From positions 124,001 to 188,000 of the forward strand of contig QXJR01000024.1 of the NCBI GenBank assembly GCA_020975725.1: a stretch of DNA of 64,000 nucleotides. Direction: 5' to 3'. Source of the stretch: Picocystis sp. L7. Its lineage: Eukaryota; Chlorophyta; Picocystophyceae; Picocystales; Picocystaceae. Both the position numbers and the translations under genes were made by a program. Every line of letters starts with the position of its first letter. Position 1 is the first letter of the stretch. The notes beneath the pieces were generated by a model that saw only the letters and a list, made by a program, of their open reading frames with translations, was not told the DNA's origin and made no database searches. Positions 33,731 to 42,725 of the stretch are shown here, piece by piece.

Positions 33731-34037
33731 TTTCGTGAGACTTGTCTGTCTTCCTTGAGAAGGGGAATCGGAAATCCCAGGTCGAACCGAGCGTGATGGC
33801 TTCGGTCGGTGGTTGGGACGTTGGCGGGGCGGCGCGAAGGGCTGCTCGACGTGCATGCCGGAGAGTGCAACGCGTGCCTCGACCCGCCCAATGCGCGTGT
33901 TGGATCACGATATGTCGCAAGTAAGCCACGTGCATCGCTTGGCGTGTAGGCACACGGATTGGTACCTGTGGATGAGGTCCTGGTCTTCGGGCGAGAACAA
34001 ACTCCCACCGAGGGATCCTCCATCCCTTTTTCTCTCT
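33731..34037 (-). mobile_element. Solo-LTR relic of Copia family 2, upstream of BUD23
   Basis: Reading the minus strand, this 307-bp stretch follows the Copia family 2 LTR (51789-52095) from end to end. Shared words on the plus strand are GTGAGACTTGTCTGTC, GAACCGAGCGTG, GGGCTGCTCGACGTG, GAGAACAAACTCCCAC and GAGGGATCCT. Its length equals that of the intact LTR (307 bp), but it is clearly diverged, so it is much older than the copy at 51.8-56.7 kb. No internal element sequence and no target duplication remain. It ends 86 bp before the BUD23 start codon, in antisense orientation to that gene. Confidence 0.75.
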
Positions 34038-34123
34038 TGTGCACTCTCCCCTCGCGGGTGTCCCTGGCCGAAGGGAGGGTTAATGGCAGAGAGGGGTCCA
34101 TTCCTGGTGGTGAGAACTGCACG

Positions 34124-35155
34124 ATGGGACGTCGACCTGAAGGTCGCACCACCGCACCGCTCGCGTACCACGGGGAACGCGCCACACGGTATGCGAGGTC
34201 CAGCCGTGCACGTGTCGTCCAAGACCAACTCACCACCCGCGCACTCGAACTGCTGGCCTTGCCGGACGATCGAAGGGCGTACCTGTTGGACGTGGGTTGT
34301 GGCAGTGGCATGAGTGGACGTGTGTTGGAACGTTCTGGACACGAATGGATGGGCCTGGACCTCAGCCTGGACATGCTGCAGCTGGCCAGGTTCGTTCCCA
34401 GCGAGGGTTCCACAGAGGATGACGAAATGTGCACGAAACAAGCAGTGGATGGGGAAGTGGAAGCGACCCGGGAACCAAGCACGATGGACGAAGGGACCGA
34501 TTCCGACGGATCCGAAAGCGAGATGGACGGACGCAATCAAAACGAACGCGGACCTTCCCAAGTGGCGGCGGTGGACCTAGGACACGGACTGCCCTTCCGA
34601 CCCGGCACCTTCGACGGTGCCGTGTCTATCAGCGCCATCCAATGGCTCTGCAACGCAGAAACCAGCGAACAGGATCCCAGGAAGAGGATCGCCGCCTTCT
34701 TCCGATCCCTTTACAAGTGCCTGGTGCGCGGAAGCAGAGCCGTCCTCCAGTTCTATCCGGAAAACCCCGCCCAAGCGCACATGCTCACCACAGCCGCCAT
34801 GAAGGTCGGGTTCAGCGGCGGACTCCTGGTGGACTATCCGAACAGCACCAAAGCGAAAAAGTACTTCTTGGTGCTGATGTGTGGTCCTCCGAGACAAGAC
34901 CAACAGATGCCCAGGGCCCTGACCGAAGAACAGCACCGGGAAGAAGAACATGTCAGCATTCACGAAAGGAAAAAGGCCAAGAAACGTACACACCAACAAG
35001 GACGACAGGTTGGGACCGGGAGCAAACGCCACCCTGAACAAAAAGGAAAGACGTGGGTGCTCCATAAAAAAGAGCTCTATCGACAAAGAGGACGCACAGA
35101 CATCCCGAACGACAGCAGGTACACAGCCAGGAAGAGGAAACGCCTGCCGATCTAA
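34124..35155 (+). CDS. BUD23: 18S rRNA (guanine-N7) methyltransferase BUD23
   Basis: 343 residues. BUD23 (WBSCR22) with TRM112 methylates a guanine in the decoding region of 18S rRNA during small-subunit maturation in the nucleus. The N-terminus PLAYHGERATRYARSSR matches the family opening (ELFYNETEARKYTSNSR). Motif I is LLDVGCGSGMSG at 54-65, followed by WMGLDLSLDMLQLA. The C-terminal block WVLHKKELYRQRG, then YTARKRKRLP, is the basic tail typical of BUD23. An acidic insert (about 95-135, DGSDGSESEMDG-like) separates motif II from DLGHGLPFRPGTFDGAVSI and makes it longer than the human protein (281 residues). The frame extends upstream to 33959, but that part lies partly in the LTR relic; the ATG at 34124 fits the family N-terminus. 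It converges on the coiled-coil gene at 35354. Confidence 0.93.
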   Translation: MGRRPEGRTTAPLAYHGERATRYARSSRARVVQDQLTTRALELLALPDDRRAYLLDVGCGSGMSGRVLERSGHEWMGLDLSLDMLQLARFVPSEGSTEDDEMCTKQAVDGEVEATREPSTMDEGTDSDGSESEMDGRNQNERGPSQVAAVDLGHGLPFRPGTFDGAVSISAIQWLCNAETSEQDPRKRIAAFFRSLYKCLVRGSRAVLQFYPENPAQAHMLTTAAMKVGFSGGLLVDYPNSTKAKKYFLVLMCGPPRQDQQMPRALTEEQHREEEHVSIHERKKAKKRTHQQGRQVGTGSKRHPEQKGKTWVLHKKELYRQRGRTDIPNDSRYTARKRKRLPI

Positions 35156-35353
35156 GAGCTGCCATTGCCAGCACGCCTGTCCGGACGGATGGCCACGCTA
35201 CATGTGTGGTATATACAGAAGGCAACGGCCCGAACAGTCGGAGGTGGCGGCCGGCGCGGCCCACCGTGGGGGGCGGCGAGCCAGTGACAAAGCTCCAATG
35301 AGTTGTTCATCCCTGCATTGGACGCAACGCAAGTGGGCAGCAACGCTCCTGTT

Positions 35354-36262
35354 CTATTGCTTCGTTTTTACCGTCACCACCTCCAAGAGGTGGGACTCTA
35401 TCCCAGAAAGGATGGGGCCATAAGCCCTTCTCAACCGTGACGTGTCTTCCTTTGCTTTCAGAAGCTTGTACTGTTTGTCCGCAAGGACGACTTTCAATTC
35501 TTCCGAGTAACCCACCGCCTTTTCAAGCTGTTGCATCAGTTCTTCCTCCCTGCTGGACGCGGAGGGTGGCTGAACCGTAGATCCTCGCGGCTGCGCCTCC
35601 CCTTCCCTGGTCTGCGGCCTTTCTTGCTTCTCTCTCTGCCATTCGATCCCCTCCGCCAGCAGCTCCTTCAGGTGTTCGTTCTGCGCTTGGATTCGTTTCA
35701 CGTGTTTGCGCCAGTGTCCGTTCTGTGCCCTTTCTTCGTCCAGTGCGTGCTGCAGTGCGGTGTTTTCCGACGTGAGTCTCTCGATCTCTCCTTCTTGCTC
35801 TTGGACCTCCAACAGCAGTCGTTCTCGTACAACCTCCAATTGGGCCACGTCCCCGTGATTTCGTTTCTTCGCTTTGTGCGATCGGATTCTGGCTTCTAGC
35901 TTGACCACTCGTTCCGCCAAGGCATGGTTGTCGTCTTCTAATTCCAACAGTTTCTTCCTCCAAGCCTGGTTCGTTGCATGGACTTGTGGGCCCGGATTGG
36001 AGGGTTCTTCCCTTCCATCCCGATGTCGATCGCTTTCACTGCTGTATCCGAGTATGGACGTGGATGCTCTCCACATGGATCCTTCTTGCATCTTTCTTTC
36101 GAGCTCCTCGTACTTTTGCTGGCTCTCCTTGAGCTTGTCGAGGAGTTTCTCTCTTTCTTTTTCCAGTGCTTTTTTGGCCCCTCGCGTGGTGTTGAGCTGT
36201 GCCCTTGCTCTCCTGAGCTCGTCTTCCAACGCACGACCGTTCGTTTCGGAAGAGAGCGCCAT
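35354..36262 (-). CDS. Coiled-coil protein of unknown function
   Basis: 302 residues, no recognised domain. Heptad-rich helices cover about residues 10-60 (ALEDELRRARAQLN, EKEREKLLDKLKESQQKYEE), 105-235 (KLLELEDDNHALAERVVKLE, LEVQEQEGEIERLTSENTAL, EHLKELLAEGIEWQREK) and 260-290 (EELMQQLEKAVGYSEELKVVL). Linkers of Ser, Pro, Gly and Gln lie between them (about 65-95 and 238-258). No membrane segment or leader is seen. Such architecture occurs in cytoskeletal, centrosomal and golgin-like scaffolds, but nothing here decides between them. It shares a 3' intergenic space of about 200 bp with BUD23. The start at 36262 is the first ATG and begins the first helix. Confidence 0.75.
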   Translation of the reverse strand: MALSSETNGRALEDELRRARAQLNTTRGAKKALEKEREKLLDKLKESQQKYEELERKMQEGSMWRASTSILGYSSESDRHRDGREEPSNPGPQVHATNQAWRKKLLELEDDNHALAERVVKLEARIRSHKAKKRNHGDVAQLEVVRERLLLEVQEQEGEIERLTSENTALQHALDEERAQNGHWRKHVKRIQAQNEHLKELLAEGIEWQREKQERPQTREGEAQPRGSTVQPPSASSREEELMQQLEKAVGYSEELKVVLADKQYKLLKAKEDTSRLRRAYGPILSGIESHLLEVVTVKTKQ

Positions 36263-38064
36263 TTCGTTTCCGAAGCGTTCCTACGGATCGTCTGCCTTCG
36301 AAACGGCGTTCCACCTGTTGCCTTTGGCGGGAGAACGCGGTATCCTGTCGATCCACTCCGACACGCACCACCATCCACCCCTTTCGATCGTCCAGTTCCG
36401 ATCCACACGTCCAGGCGAGATCGAGAGGACGTGTGGATGCGCTTTCGAGGGAGGAGGAAGCGGCGGACGCGGACGGATGCGCGATCCGCGAAGCAGGACA
36501 CGACCGAGTGCTTCCAGAGGAAGGAAGAACCCATGCCTTGGGATGGAAAAGCAAGGAAGGGAAGCCTCGACGAAAGGGAAACCATGCCGGGTTCGAGGGA
36601 CGAAGGTGGAAGGGACGAACCGGGTGGACAGAAGGGAGGTTCGCGGTTCGAACCGAAGGGATGGGAATGGGGGTGGAAGAGCCCGTCCTTGCTTTGGATC
36701 CAAGGCGAAGTTGGATCGATCCGTCCAACAGATCCATCCTCGAACCGGGGGGACCCAAACCAACACAAAGAAACTGGAACCGGATCGTGGGTCGGTTGAG
36801 ATCCCTTTTCTTCGGGGGAAGACATCGCAACCACACCCATGGATCCATCCATCCTGCATGAATGAACGTACGAATGCACGGATGAAATTGTCGCACGAAA
36901 CGACGAAGCGAATGGGTAATTGTGTGTCCTCAGAATGCCAACAAACAGAAAAGGAACGCCGTGCCAGGGCTGATTGGACGGGAAAGGAAAGACACGCAGG
37001 ATGGAGAACACGCACAAAGGAACGCAACCATGGCAGCATACAAGGCAGCCATCCAAAAATTCCTACGAAGTTGAGCCGAAAAGTGACGCTGCGCACTTAC
37101 ATTGCCACAAATGCAATCGCACCCATCGCAGTACTCGATCGGTTTCGCAATTGAACTCCTCTTTCTCGCGTGGTGGACCACGCACCGACGGTCACCGAGG
37201 CAAGGGCAGGACCCCAGCGACGTTGCAACCTGCCTGGCCAGAGAGCCAACACGCAATCCATGCACCCGTGACAGACCCATGAGACATCGAACCAATGGTG
37301 GTGCTGACCATCAAAATAGCAGTGTGAATCAGAACCGATCGCATGTGCCTGCAATGCATACCACGGGCGTGTGCTTGCGATCCAGGGGGGTGAAAGGAGC
37401 AGAGGCATGCGCCTCAACAGAATCATCATTACGAGCGGTTTTGCGCTCAGAATCGGGTACGAAGTCCTGTGCATACAACATGAGTGTACCTCCCCAGCAG
37501 CGTCCTGGCACGCAAAGCAGGGTTGGCGACCGTTCCAACATGGAAGGCCCAGCGGTCCTAGCCTGCAAAGGGCGTGCCTCCGGCCGCTTTGTTGCACTGC
37601 TTTCCAATGGCGTGGATGCCAACCAAGGGACCTTGCCTTAGGGGCAGAAAAAATCGAAAAGAATGCGAGTTTCCATGTTCCTGCGCTGCTGCGGTTGGAA
37701 TGTGAATGTTCCTATGCTAGTGAAACGCACATGCCTGGCATGCCTGCCAAAACAAAGCACCTCCAACCGAATGTTTGCGTGTGCAGGATAGTGCCTTCGA
37801 CCCCGCGCTGGCCGATGCACTCTCTACACCTACTTTCTCGAATCACGCCGGCCCAGCCTCCGGTATCCTAACCTCCTGCTGCTCCTACCAGAGCCCTTCC
37901 TTGTTTGTCGCCTGGTGTCCATACCTCGTTGCTGCCCCGGTGCTCTTTCAAAGGGAATTAACTCGCTGTCTTCGTGGCGGTGGCAGCGGTAGGGTGGGCA
38001 TCTTTGGTGTGCATCGACCGCCCTTGCAGCTTGATCGACCTGCAGGGACTGGGCACGTGTGCTC
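36263..38064. other. Interval with unresolved open frames and a good splice-donor word
   Basis: About 36270-36900 is CpG-rich and probably the promoter and leader of the minus-strand coiled-coil gene. In 36900-37650 both strands carry coding-like stretches: a plus-strand ATG frame at 37102-37641 (ending RFVALLSNGVDANQGTLP) and minus-strand stretches including IEYCDGCDCICGN, which runs into a GTAAGT word at 37100-37095. These may be small spliced genes; I cannot choose a model. Confidence 0.3.
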
Positions 38065-38253
38065 TCACTTGTCTTTGGGAGCGTCGAGGAAGTTCGGGAT
38101 TTTCTCGTTCTTCTCTGTATCGTTGTTCCTTTTTGCCAGGGCGGTCGCCGCCGCCGCCGCCACGATCCAAGCAGCCACGCCTCGTGTGCTGTCCACTCCA
38201 AGCAGCGCTGCCATGCGTTTGGGCCATCCAAACCTGCTCCTCGCTGCACCCAT
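38065..38253 (-). CDS. 62-residue single-pass membrane protein
   Basis: The end of a minus-strand frame reads MGAARSRFGWPKRMAALLG, then RGVAAWIVAAAAATALAKR, then NEKIPNFLDAPKDK. This is a basic N-terminus, one hydrophobic segment of about 16 residues and a charged tail, as in tiny accessory subunits of organelle membrane complexes. The ATG at 38253 begins the recognisable protein; the frame extends further upstream, but that part looks like leader sequence. The gene points away from the ataxin-3-like gene, with about 740 bp between the two starts. I do not recognise the family. Coding status rests on composition and architecture alone. Confidence 0.45.
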   Translation of the reverse strand: MGAARSRFGWPKRMAALLGVDSTRGVAAWIVAAAAATALAKRNNDTEKNEKIPNFLDAPKDK

Positions 38254-38990
38254 CGTCACACAGGTTGTCTTCCTGTACCCCTCGCGTGTGGAACGGGCGT
38301 GAGGCCACGGGATGGTCGGTGCCACCGCCTTCCTTGGCGAGGTTCCTGCACCCACTCCTGCTCGCGTGCCTGTCTCTTGTTTCGTGTCTCGTGTCTTTCT
38401 TCGCTTGTGATGGGTGCAGCCACAGTGCAATGGAATCGAGCAACACAGTGTGGCAGAAGGGGACCCCATGGATGGAAACACGAGGTGAAAACGACCCCCC
38501 ACTTTCCTGCCCCGGATGGACATGTCAGGGACAGGACCGAAGGAAGGACAGCCCCGACACTTCCGGCCAACTCGGTTGTGACCGGTTGTGACGTTGGGTT
38601 CGGGTGGATGGCGAAGGACCGTCGAAAGGAAGGCGTGGATCCGTTGGAACGGACGCTTTCACGACCATATCGTGGACGGACGGGTATTCGGACCTCCAAG
38701 AGGTTCTCCCTACGTCCGACAGGACCGTCTCGATCGCCACCTCGCCTGTCTCGGCGGTCCGTCCGGCCACGAGGACGCCCATCGCAGGTGAACGGGTGAT
38801 TTCGACCCCCCTCCTGGAGGACCGTCTCGTGTCCCCCTTCGCAAAGGAACTCCATGCACCGTTCCCACCCACGAAGACCCCGGTTGGGAACCGGTGGGGT
38901 TTCCTTCTGCCAAAGGGACGCTTTCTTCGATCGAAAGGGAACGAGTTTTCCTTGCGTCTTGGGGTTTCGATAGGAAGAAATGCAGGTCTC
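38254..38990. promoter_or_regulatory. Divergent intergenic region between the tiny membrane protein and the ataxin-3-like gene
   Basis: Both flanking genes start from here. The frame of the ataxin-3-like gene stays open to 38604, so a longer N-terminus cannot be excluded. No TATA-like or other promoter element can be named with confidence. Confidence 0.35.
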
Positions 38991-40115
38991 ATGTCGGATC
39001 CACCTGCACCACTGCCGACGGCGCCGATGCCGCTCGACACGACCAAGCGAGATCCGAAGGAGGATGAAACAACACGCGAAGGTACACCTGGAGAGGGGAC
39101 AGGAACGGGAAGGGATGGAAACAGTCCTTCCGACTCCAGGGATTCGACCTGCACCCACTCGAAGGGAAGCACCGGTCCCATCCGAAACCAACCGGAGGAA
39201 CCGGTCGTCATGCTCTACCACGAGTCTCAAGTGGCCTCGTTGTGTGGAATGCACTGCCTGAACGCACTTCTCCAAGGACCTGCGTTCAACGAGTGGGACC
39301 TGGGAATGGTGGCACAGGAAGTGGACGAAGCAGAGAGAAAACTCATGGCAGAAGGTGGGGTCGACACCCAAGAGTACGCAGAGTTCCTCGTGAAGCAATC
39401 GGAAGACTCGGAAAACGTGTCCTCCGACGGAAATTTCTCCCTACAAGTCTTGCACAAGGCCCTGGAAGTGTGGGGGATCAAAGTGTCTCCCCTCCAGTCC
39501 GTTCACGGCGCGGTGCTGGAGATTCGGGAAGCCTTCCTCTGCCTCACTTCCAACCATTGGTTTGCCATTCGCAAAGTAGGAGGGGCTTGGTACAACTTCA
39601 ATTCCAAGCTTCCCGCCCCGGCAGAGGTTGCAGAAGACAGCCTCCTGGCGTACCTCACCGCCATGATCGAAAACCCACACCAATCCGTGTTCGATGTGGA
39701 AGGACGGCTACCGGTGGTCGGACACGAGAACGCCAACGAGTCAGGCACTTGGATGACCCCTTTGGATGCGAGGGAAATCCTGCAGCACGAACCTCCAGAA
39801 ACCTTCCACACCGCTTGGGCGTTGGGTGGAGGTCCAGATGAGCCCAAGGAAGGAGAATGCTTGGCTCCGAGCGACATCCTCCACCTGAAGGTCCATGCCA
39901 TCGAGGATCTCTTTCTGGACATGGATGCATCCAGGGTGAGCACAGTGCACGATTTTCTGAAGGATGTATGTCATGTCCTTGGGTTGGAGCACGAGCAGTA
40001 CACGCTGGAAACGGGTAACCCGCGCACGGTGATGGAGAACTTGGACGCTTCTTTGGAAGAGGAAGGCGTGAAGGAAGGACAGGTGATGTTCCTGGTAAGA
40101 AAAGTAGAGGAATGA
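38991..40115 (+). CDS. Ataxin-3-like Josephin deubiquitinase with C-terminal ubiquitin-like domain
   Basis: 374 residues. Josephin enzymes are cysteine proteases that trim ubiquitin chains, often with the p97/CDC48 segregase. Residues 74-240 follow ataxin-3 closely: MLYHESQVASLCGMHCLN with Gln80 and catalytic Cys85, LMAEGGVDTQEYAEFL, NHWFAIRK with His189, and WYNFNSKL with Asn204. All four active-site residues are present at the expected spacing. The ubiquitin-interacting motifs of animal ataxin-3 are absent. Instead residues about 295-374 (ILHLKVHAIEDLFLDM, EHEQYTLETGNPRTVMEN, GQVMFLVRK) look like a beta-grasp UBX/ubiquitin-like domain, as known for some protist and apicomplexan ataxin-3 proteins. 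Residues 1-70 are low-complexity (Thr, Gly, Asp, Pro). ATG 38991 is chosen as the first start after non-conserved sequence; Met74 is where homology begins. Confidence 0.93.
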   Translation: MSDPPAPLPTAPMPLDTTKRDPKEDETTREGTPGEGTGTGRDGNSPSDSRDSTCTHSKGSTGPIRNQPEEPVVMLYHESQVASLCGMHCLNALLQGPAFNEWDLGMVAQEVDEAERKLMAEGGVDTQEYAEFLVKQSEDSENVSSDGNFSLQVLHKALEVWGIKVSPLQSVHGAVLEIREAFLCLTSNHWFAIRKVGGAWYNFNSKLPAPAEVAEDSLLAYLTAMIENPHQSVFDVEGRLPVVGHENANESGTWMTPLDAREILQHEPPETFHTAWALGGGPDEPKEGECLAPSDILHLKVHAIEDLFLDMDASRVSTVHDFLKDVCHVLGLEHEQYTLETGNPRTVMENLDASLEEEGVKEGQVMFLVRKVEE

Positions 40116-41029
40116 TTTTTGAATTTGGACTGTCCGTCAAAATGAACCGATCCTCACGCACCCCGTGTTTTTGTGGTGAGGCATTCATCCAGCGCCTTCA
40201 AGGCGCTGTGGTTTGCCCTCTCGGTCCCCAGCCCGGCGTTGCTGCACCCACCTCGTGGTCGAATCCGCGCACCCACGCATTCCTCCGCGCCCTTGGCTGT
40301 CAGGCCCAAGCCGAAGCAGGACGGGGGGTGGAATTGGTTCGGATGTGTACTGTGGATCGATTTATACGGACGATCGCATGGTGCCGTTTCTAAATATGGA
40401 CGCGCACGATTCGTGGTTTGTCCATCCTTCTTGCTTGGGCGGGCAAGGGAGAGTTCATTTGGATCCGACGACGGTGTAGGGGTGGGGTACAATCTTCCGC
40501 GACCCTTGGCGTGGATCCCCTGTCCTACGGGGACATTGCTTTGGTGCAAAGGCGAGGGAACGTGTGGACCTTTGGATCGACCCTGGTCCATCCTATCTTG
40601 GCCTGTGGACATCCATCACCCCACGCTCATCCTTGGCTTCGTCCACCAAGGACGTTCGATCGCGCGCGCCTTGTGGACCCATCCATGGACGGGATTGCAC
40701 TCCATCGTTCTCCACATCCTGCTTGTGTTTGGTTGATCTGCGACTGGATGGTCCCAGGTGATCCACACCTTTATCTATGTGTGTCTGGACATGGACCCCT
40801 TCCTTCCCTCTCGATTCCTGTTCCATCCCTTCTCGATGGATGGGATGAGATGGGATGAGATGGGATGGGATGAGATGGGATGGGATGAGATGGATGACAT
40901 GCATTCCTTTTTCCCTTTCTACCCGAAGGATTCGTACCCCGGAACCTCTCCTTACGAAAGGGAAAAGGAATCCCCTTTCGAACCCGAAGCGGATCCCCTT
41001 GGATCGATCGCCAGCGTCGATTTCGCGGG
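40116..41029. other. Intergenic region before the rhodanese gene, with a GGGATGAGAT repeat
   Basis: No gene supported. The only structured element is the short tandem repeat at 40841-40890. The remainder probably holds the ataxin-3-like 3' end and the rhodanese promoter. Confidence 0.5.
40841..40890. repeat. GGGATGAGAT minisatellite
   Basis: Five 10-base steps alternate TGGGATGAGA and TGGGATGGGA, about 140 bp upstream of the rhodanese start. Confidence 0.9.
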
Positions 41030-41767
41030 ATGGCATCGAAGGTGCGCGCGCGGACGTCGACGCCGATGCGAATGTCGCGCGTTCGGCTCGGAGGTGGAAG
41101 GGAAACGAAGGTTTGGAAGACAGGGAGGACGTGGACGGATCGAAGGAGGGACGCCAAGGTCATGGCCGAACCCTGGGCCGGACAGAAGAGCTTGCAATAC
41201 CTGCGGATGAAGGAGCTCATGAAGGCCTTGGAAGACGCACACGTGCGTCCCATCGCGCCCAGGAGCGCACGAGAAGGACACGCCAACGGAAGGTGCGTGC
41301 TGTTGGACGTGAGACCTCGCGAAGAGTACCGAGGCGGATGGGCCCAAGGTGCACGCAACGTTCCCCTCTTTCGCAGGATCCAAGGCTGGGAACCGGACAA
41401 AGTGGCCAGAAGAGCGGCTTTCTTGGCCTTCGGCGTGTTCCAAGGGACGGAAGAGAACCCGGAGTTCTTGGAACAGGCCAAGGAAGTGGTCCTGCAGGAG
41501 GCAGAAACAGGTCCATCCGACGATCGTTCGGAAAAGGAACTGGTGCTGATGTGCCTGGGTGGAACGTGGCCACGCACGAACCCAGGCACGGATCCCCCGG
41601 GAAGGAACGGGAAGATCACGCGGTCCTTGCAGGCCGCGTACACCCTCGTGGAAGCCGGGTTCAGCCGCGTGCGGGTGATGGACGGAGGGGTGCGGGCGTG
41701 GTACGAGGCCGGATTGGACATGGAATGCGAGGAGGCATGGTCGGACGAATGGGACATCGGGTACTGA
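41030..41767 (+). CDS. Rhodanese-domain protein, probably organelle-targeted
   Basis: 245 residues. A single rhodanese domain spans about 55-235: CVLLDVRPREEYRGGWAQGA (CH2A-like block, 89-108), LVLMCLGGTW (active-site loop, Cys175 at the catalytic position) and YTLVEAGFSRVRVMDGGVRA (204-223), the usual GF-x-x-V-x-x-L-x-GG-x-x-W end. The loop after the cysteine is long (PRTNPGTDPPGRNG, 181-194) and unlike the short CxxGxR loop of active sulfurtransferases, as in the plant plastid STR proteins related to STR14, several of which are probably not sulfurtransferases. The first 45 residues are rich in Arg, Ser and Thr and poor in acids, consistent with a plastid or mitochondrial leader. Intronless. 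Confidence 0.85.
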   Translation: MASKVRARTSTPMRMSRVRLGGGRETKVWKTGRTWTDRRRDAKVMAEPWAGQKSLQYLRMKELMKALEDAHVRPIAPRSAREGHANGRCVLLDVRPREEYRGGWAQGARNVPLFRRIQGWEPDKVARRAAFLAFGVFQGTEENPEFLEQAKEVVLQEAETGPSDDRSEKELVLMCLGGTWPRTNPGTDPPGRNGKITRSLQAAYTLVEAGFSRVRVMDGGVRAWYEAGLDMECEEAWSDEWDIGY

Positions 41768-42725
41768 ACGATGCAAAGGAATTTTCACGCACGCGCGGAT
41801 CGCAAGACCCCGCTCCACGGATGCGGCACGCACCTGACCCCCTCCCGTCCCTCTTTTTCCCTCGCACCTCGCCCATCCGCGCGAAAGCACAAGGGCGAGC
41901 CGTCGACCTGCGTTCCGTGCCCCGACCCCGCTTGACGTCCGTTTCCGACCCACCCCGCCTCGAGCTCCTCCCGCGCGATGTCCGTCCACGTCCGTGGGCC
42001 CCTCCTTCACGCGTGGCGAACGATCGTGCGGGGTGGTGCGTCGCGGGGCAGGGAAGGGATCCGTCGGCCTTGCGGGGGCATGGAACCTTTGGGAGGGAGA
42101 CGCACGCGCCATGTCCTCCTTTCCATCCCGCTTCCACACGTCGTTCGATCGAGACGCCCCGGACCACAATTGAGCGAGGCTCGCCGGAGAGGGACGGTGG
42201 GCGCGCAGGCCGCATGGGGAGGAACAAGCGCCATACTTACGCGATGCGGGGGCGGGCGCGCGCGACCCCGGTCTCCATCGAACGCCATCGGTCGTGGGCA
42301 TCCGCGGTGACCACGATCGTCGCGCGTCTGCTCGTTTCCTTTTGCAAGACCCCGATGGATGGATGGATGGATGGGAATCCCTCCACGGTGTGAGGGGAAA
42401 AGGAGGCGAGTCATCGGCCGGTCACCCTGCGACGGTCCTGCAACGCGTCGTCCGTGCCGTTGCGATCCTTCCCGAACCTTCCTCCTTTCCTTCCTTTTCA
42501 CCTCGGTCGTTTTTCGAGACCTGGACCTCGGCCTTGGGATCGATCTGTTGTTCGTTGCCATCCGTCCTTCGAGTTCTTCCGACGGACGGACGTTCGAGAT
42601 CGCCTCCTTCGGATCCTTGGATCGGGCAAGGACGAAGCCAAGCGTCGGTTCCGCGCGTTCACCAGGCGGCGGGCGAGGGACCTTCGTCTTGGTCTTCGTC
42701 TTGGTCTTTGTCTTGATTTTCGTCT
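41768..42725. other. Convergent intergenic region between rhodanese and eIF3k genes
   Basis: Holds short tandem repeats: GGAT at about 42355-42372 and a TCTTGGTCTTCG-like repeat at about 42685-42729. A minus-strand stretch at about 42425-42640 (TDGNEQQIDPKAEVQVSKND, EKEGKEEGSGRIATA) looks weakly coding just downstream of the eIF3k stop. It has no clear start and may be 3' untranslated sequence. Confidence 0.4.

Noticed and set aside
33959-34123. N-terminal extension of BUD23
   Set aside because: Partly lies in the LTR relic and does not match the family; the ATG at 34124 does.
38604-38990. N-terminal extension of the ataxin-3-like protein
   Set aside because: Open but not similar to any Josephin protein and on GC-rich promoter DNA; kept only as an alternative.
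40841-40890. CRISPR-like or telomere-like array
   Set aside because: Continuous short tandem repeat without spacers and not of telomere sequence.
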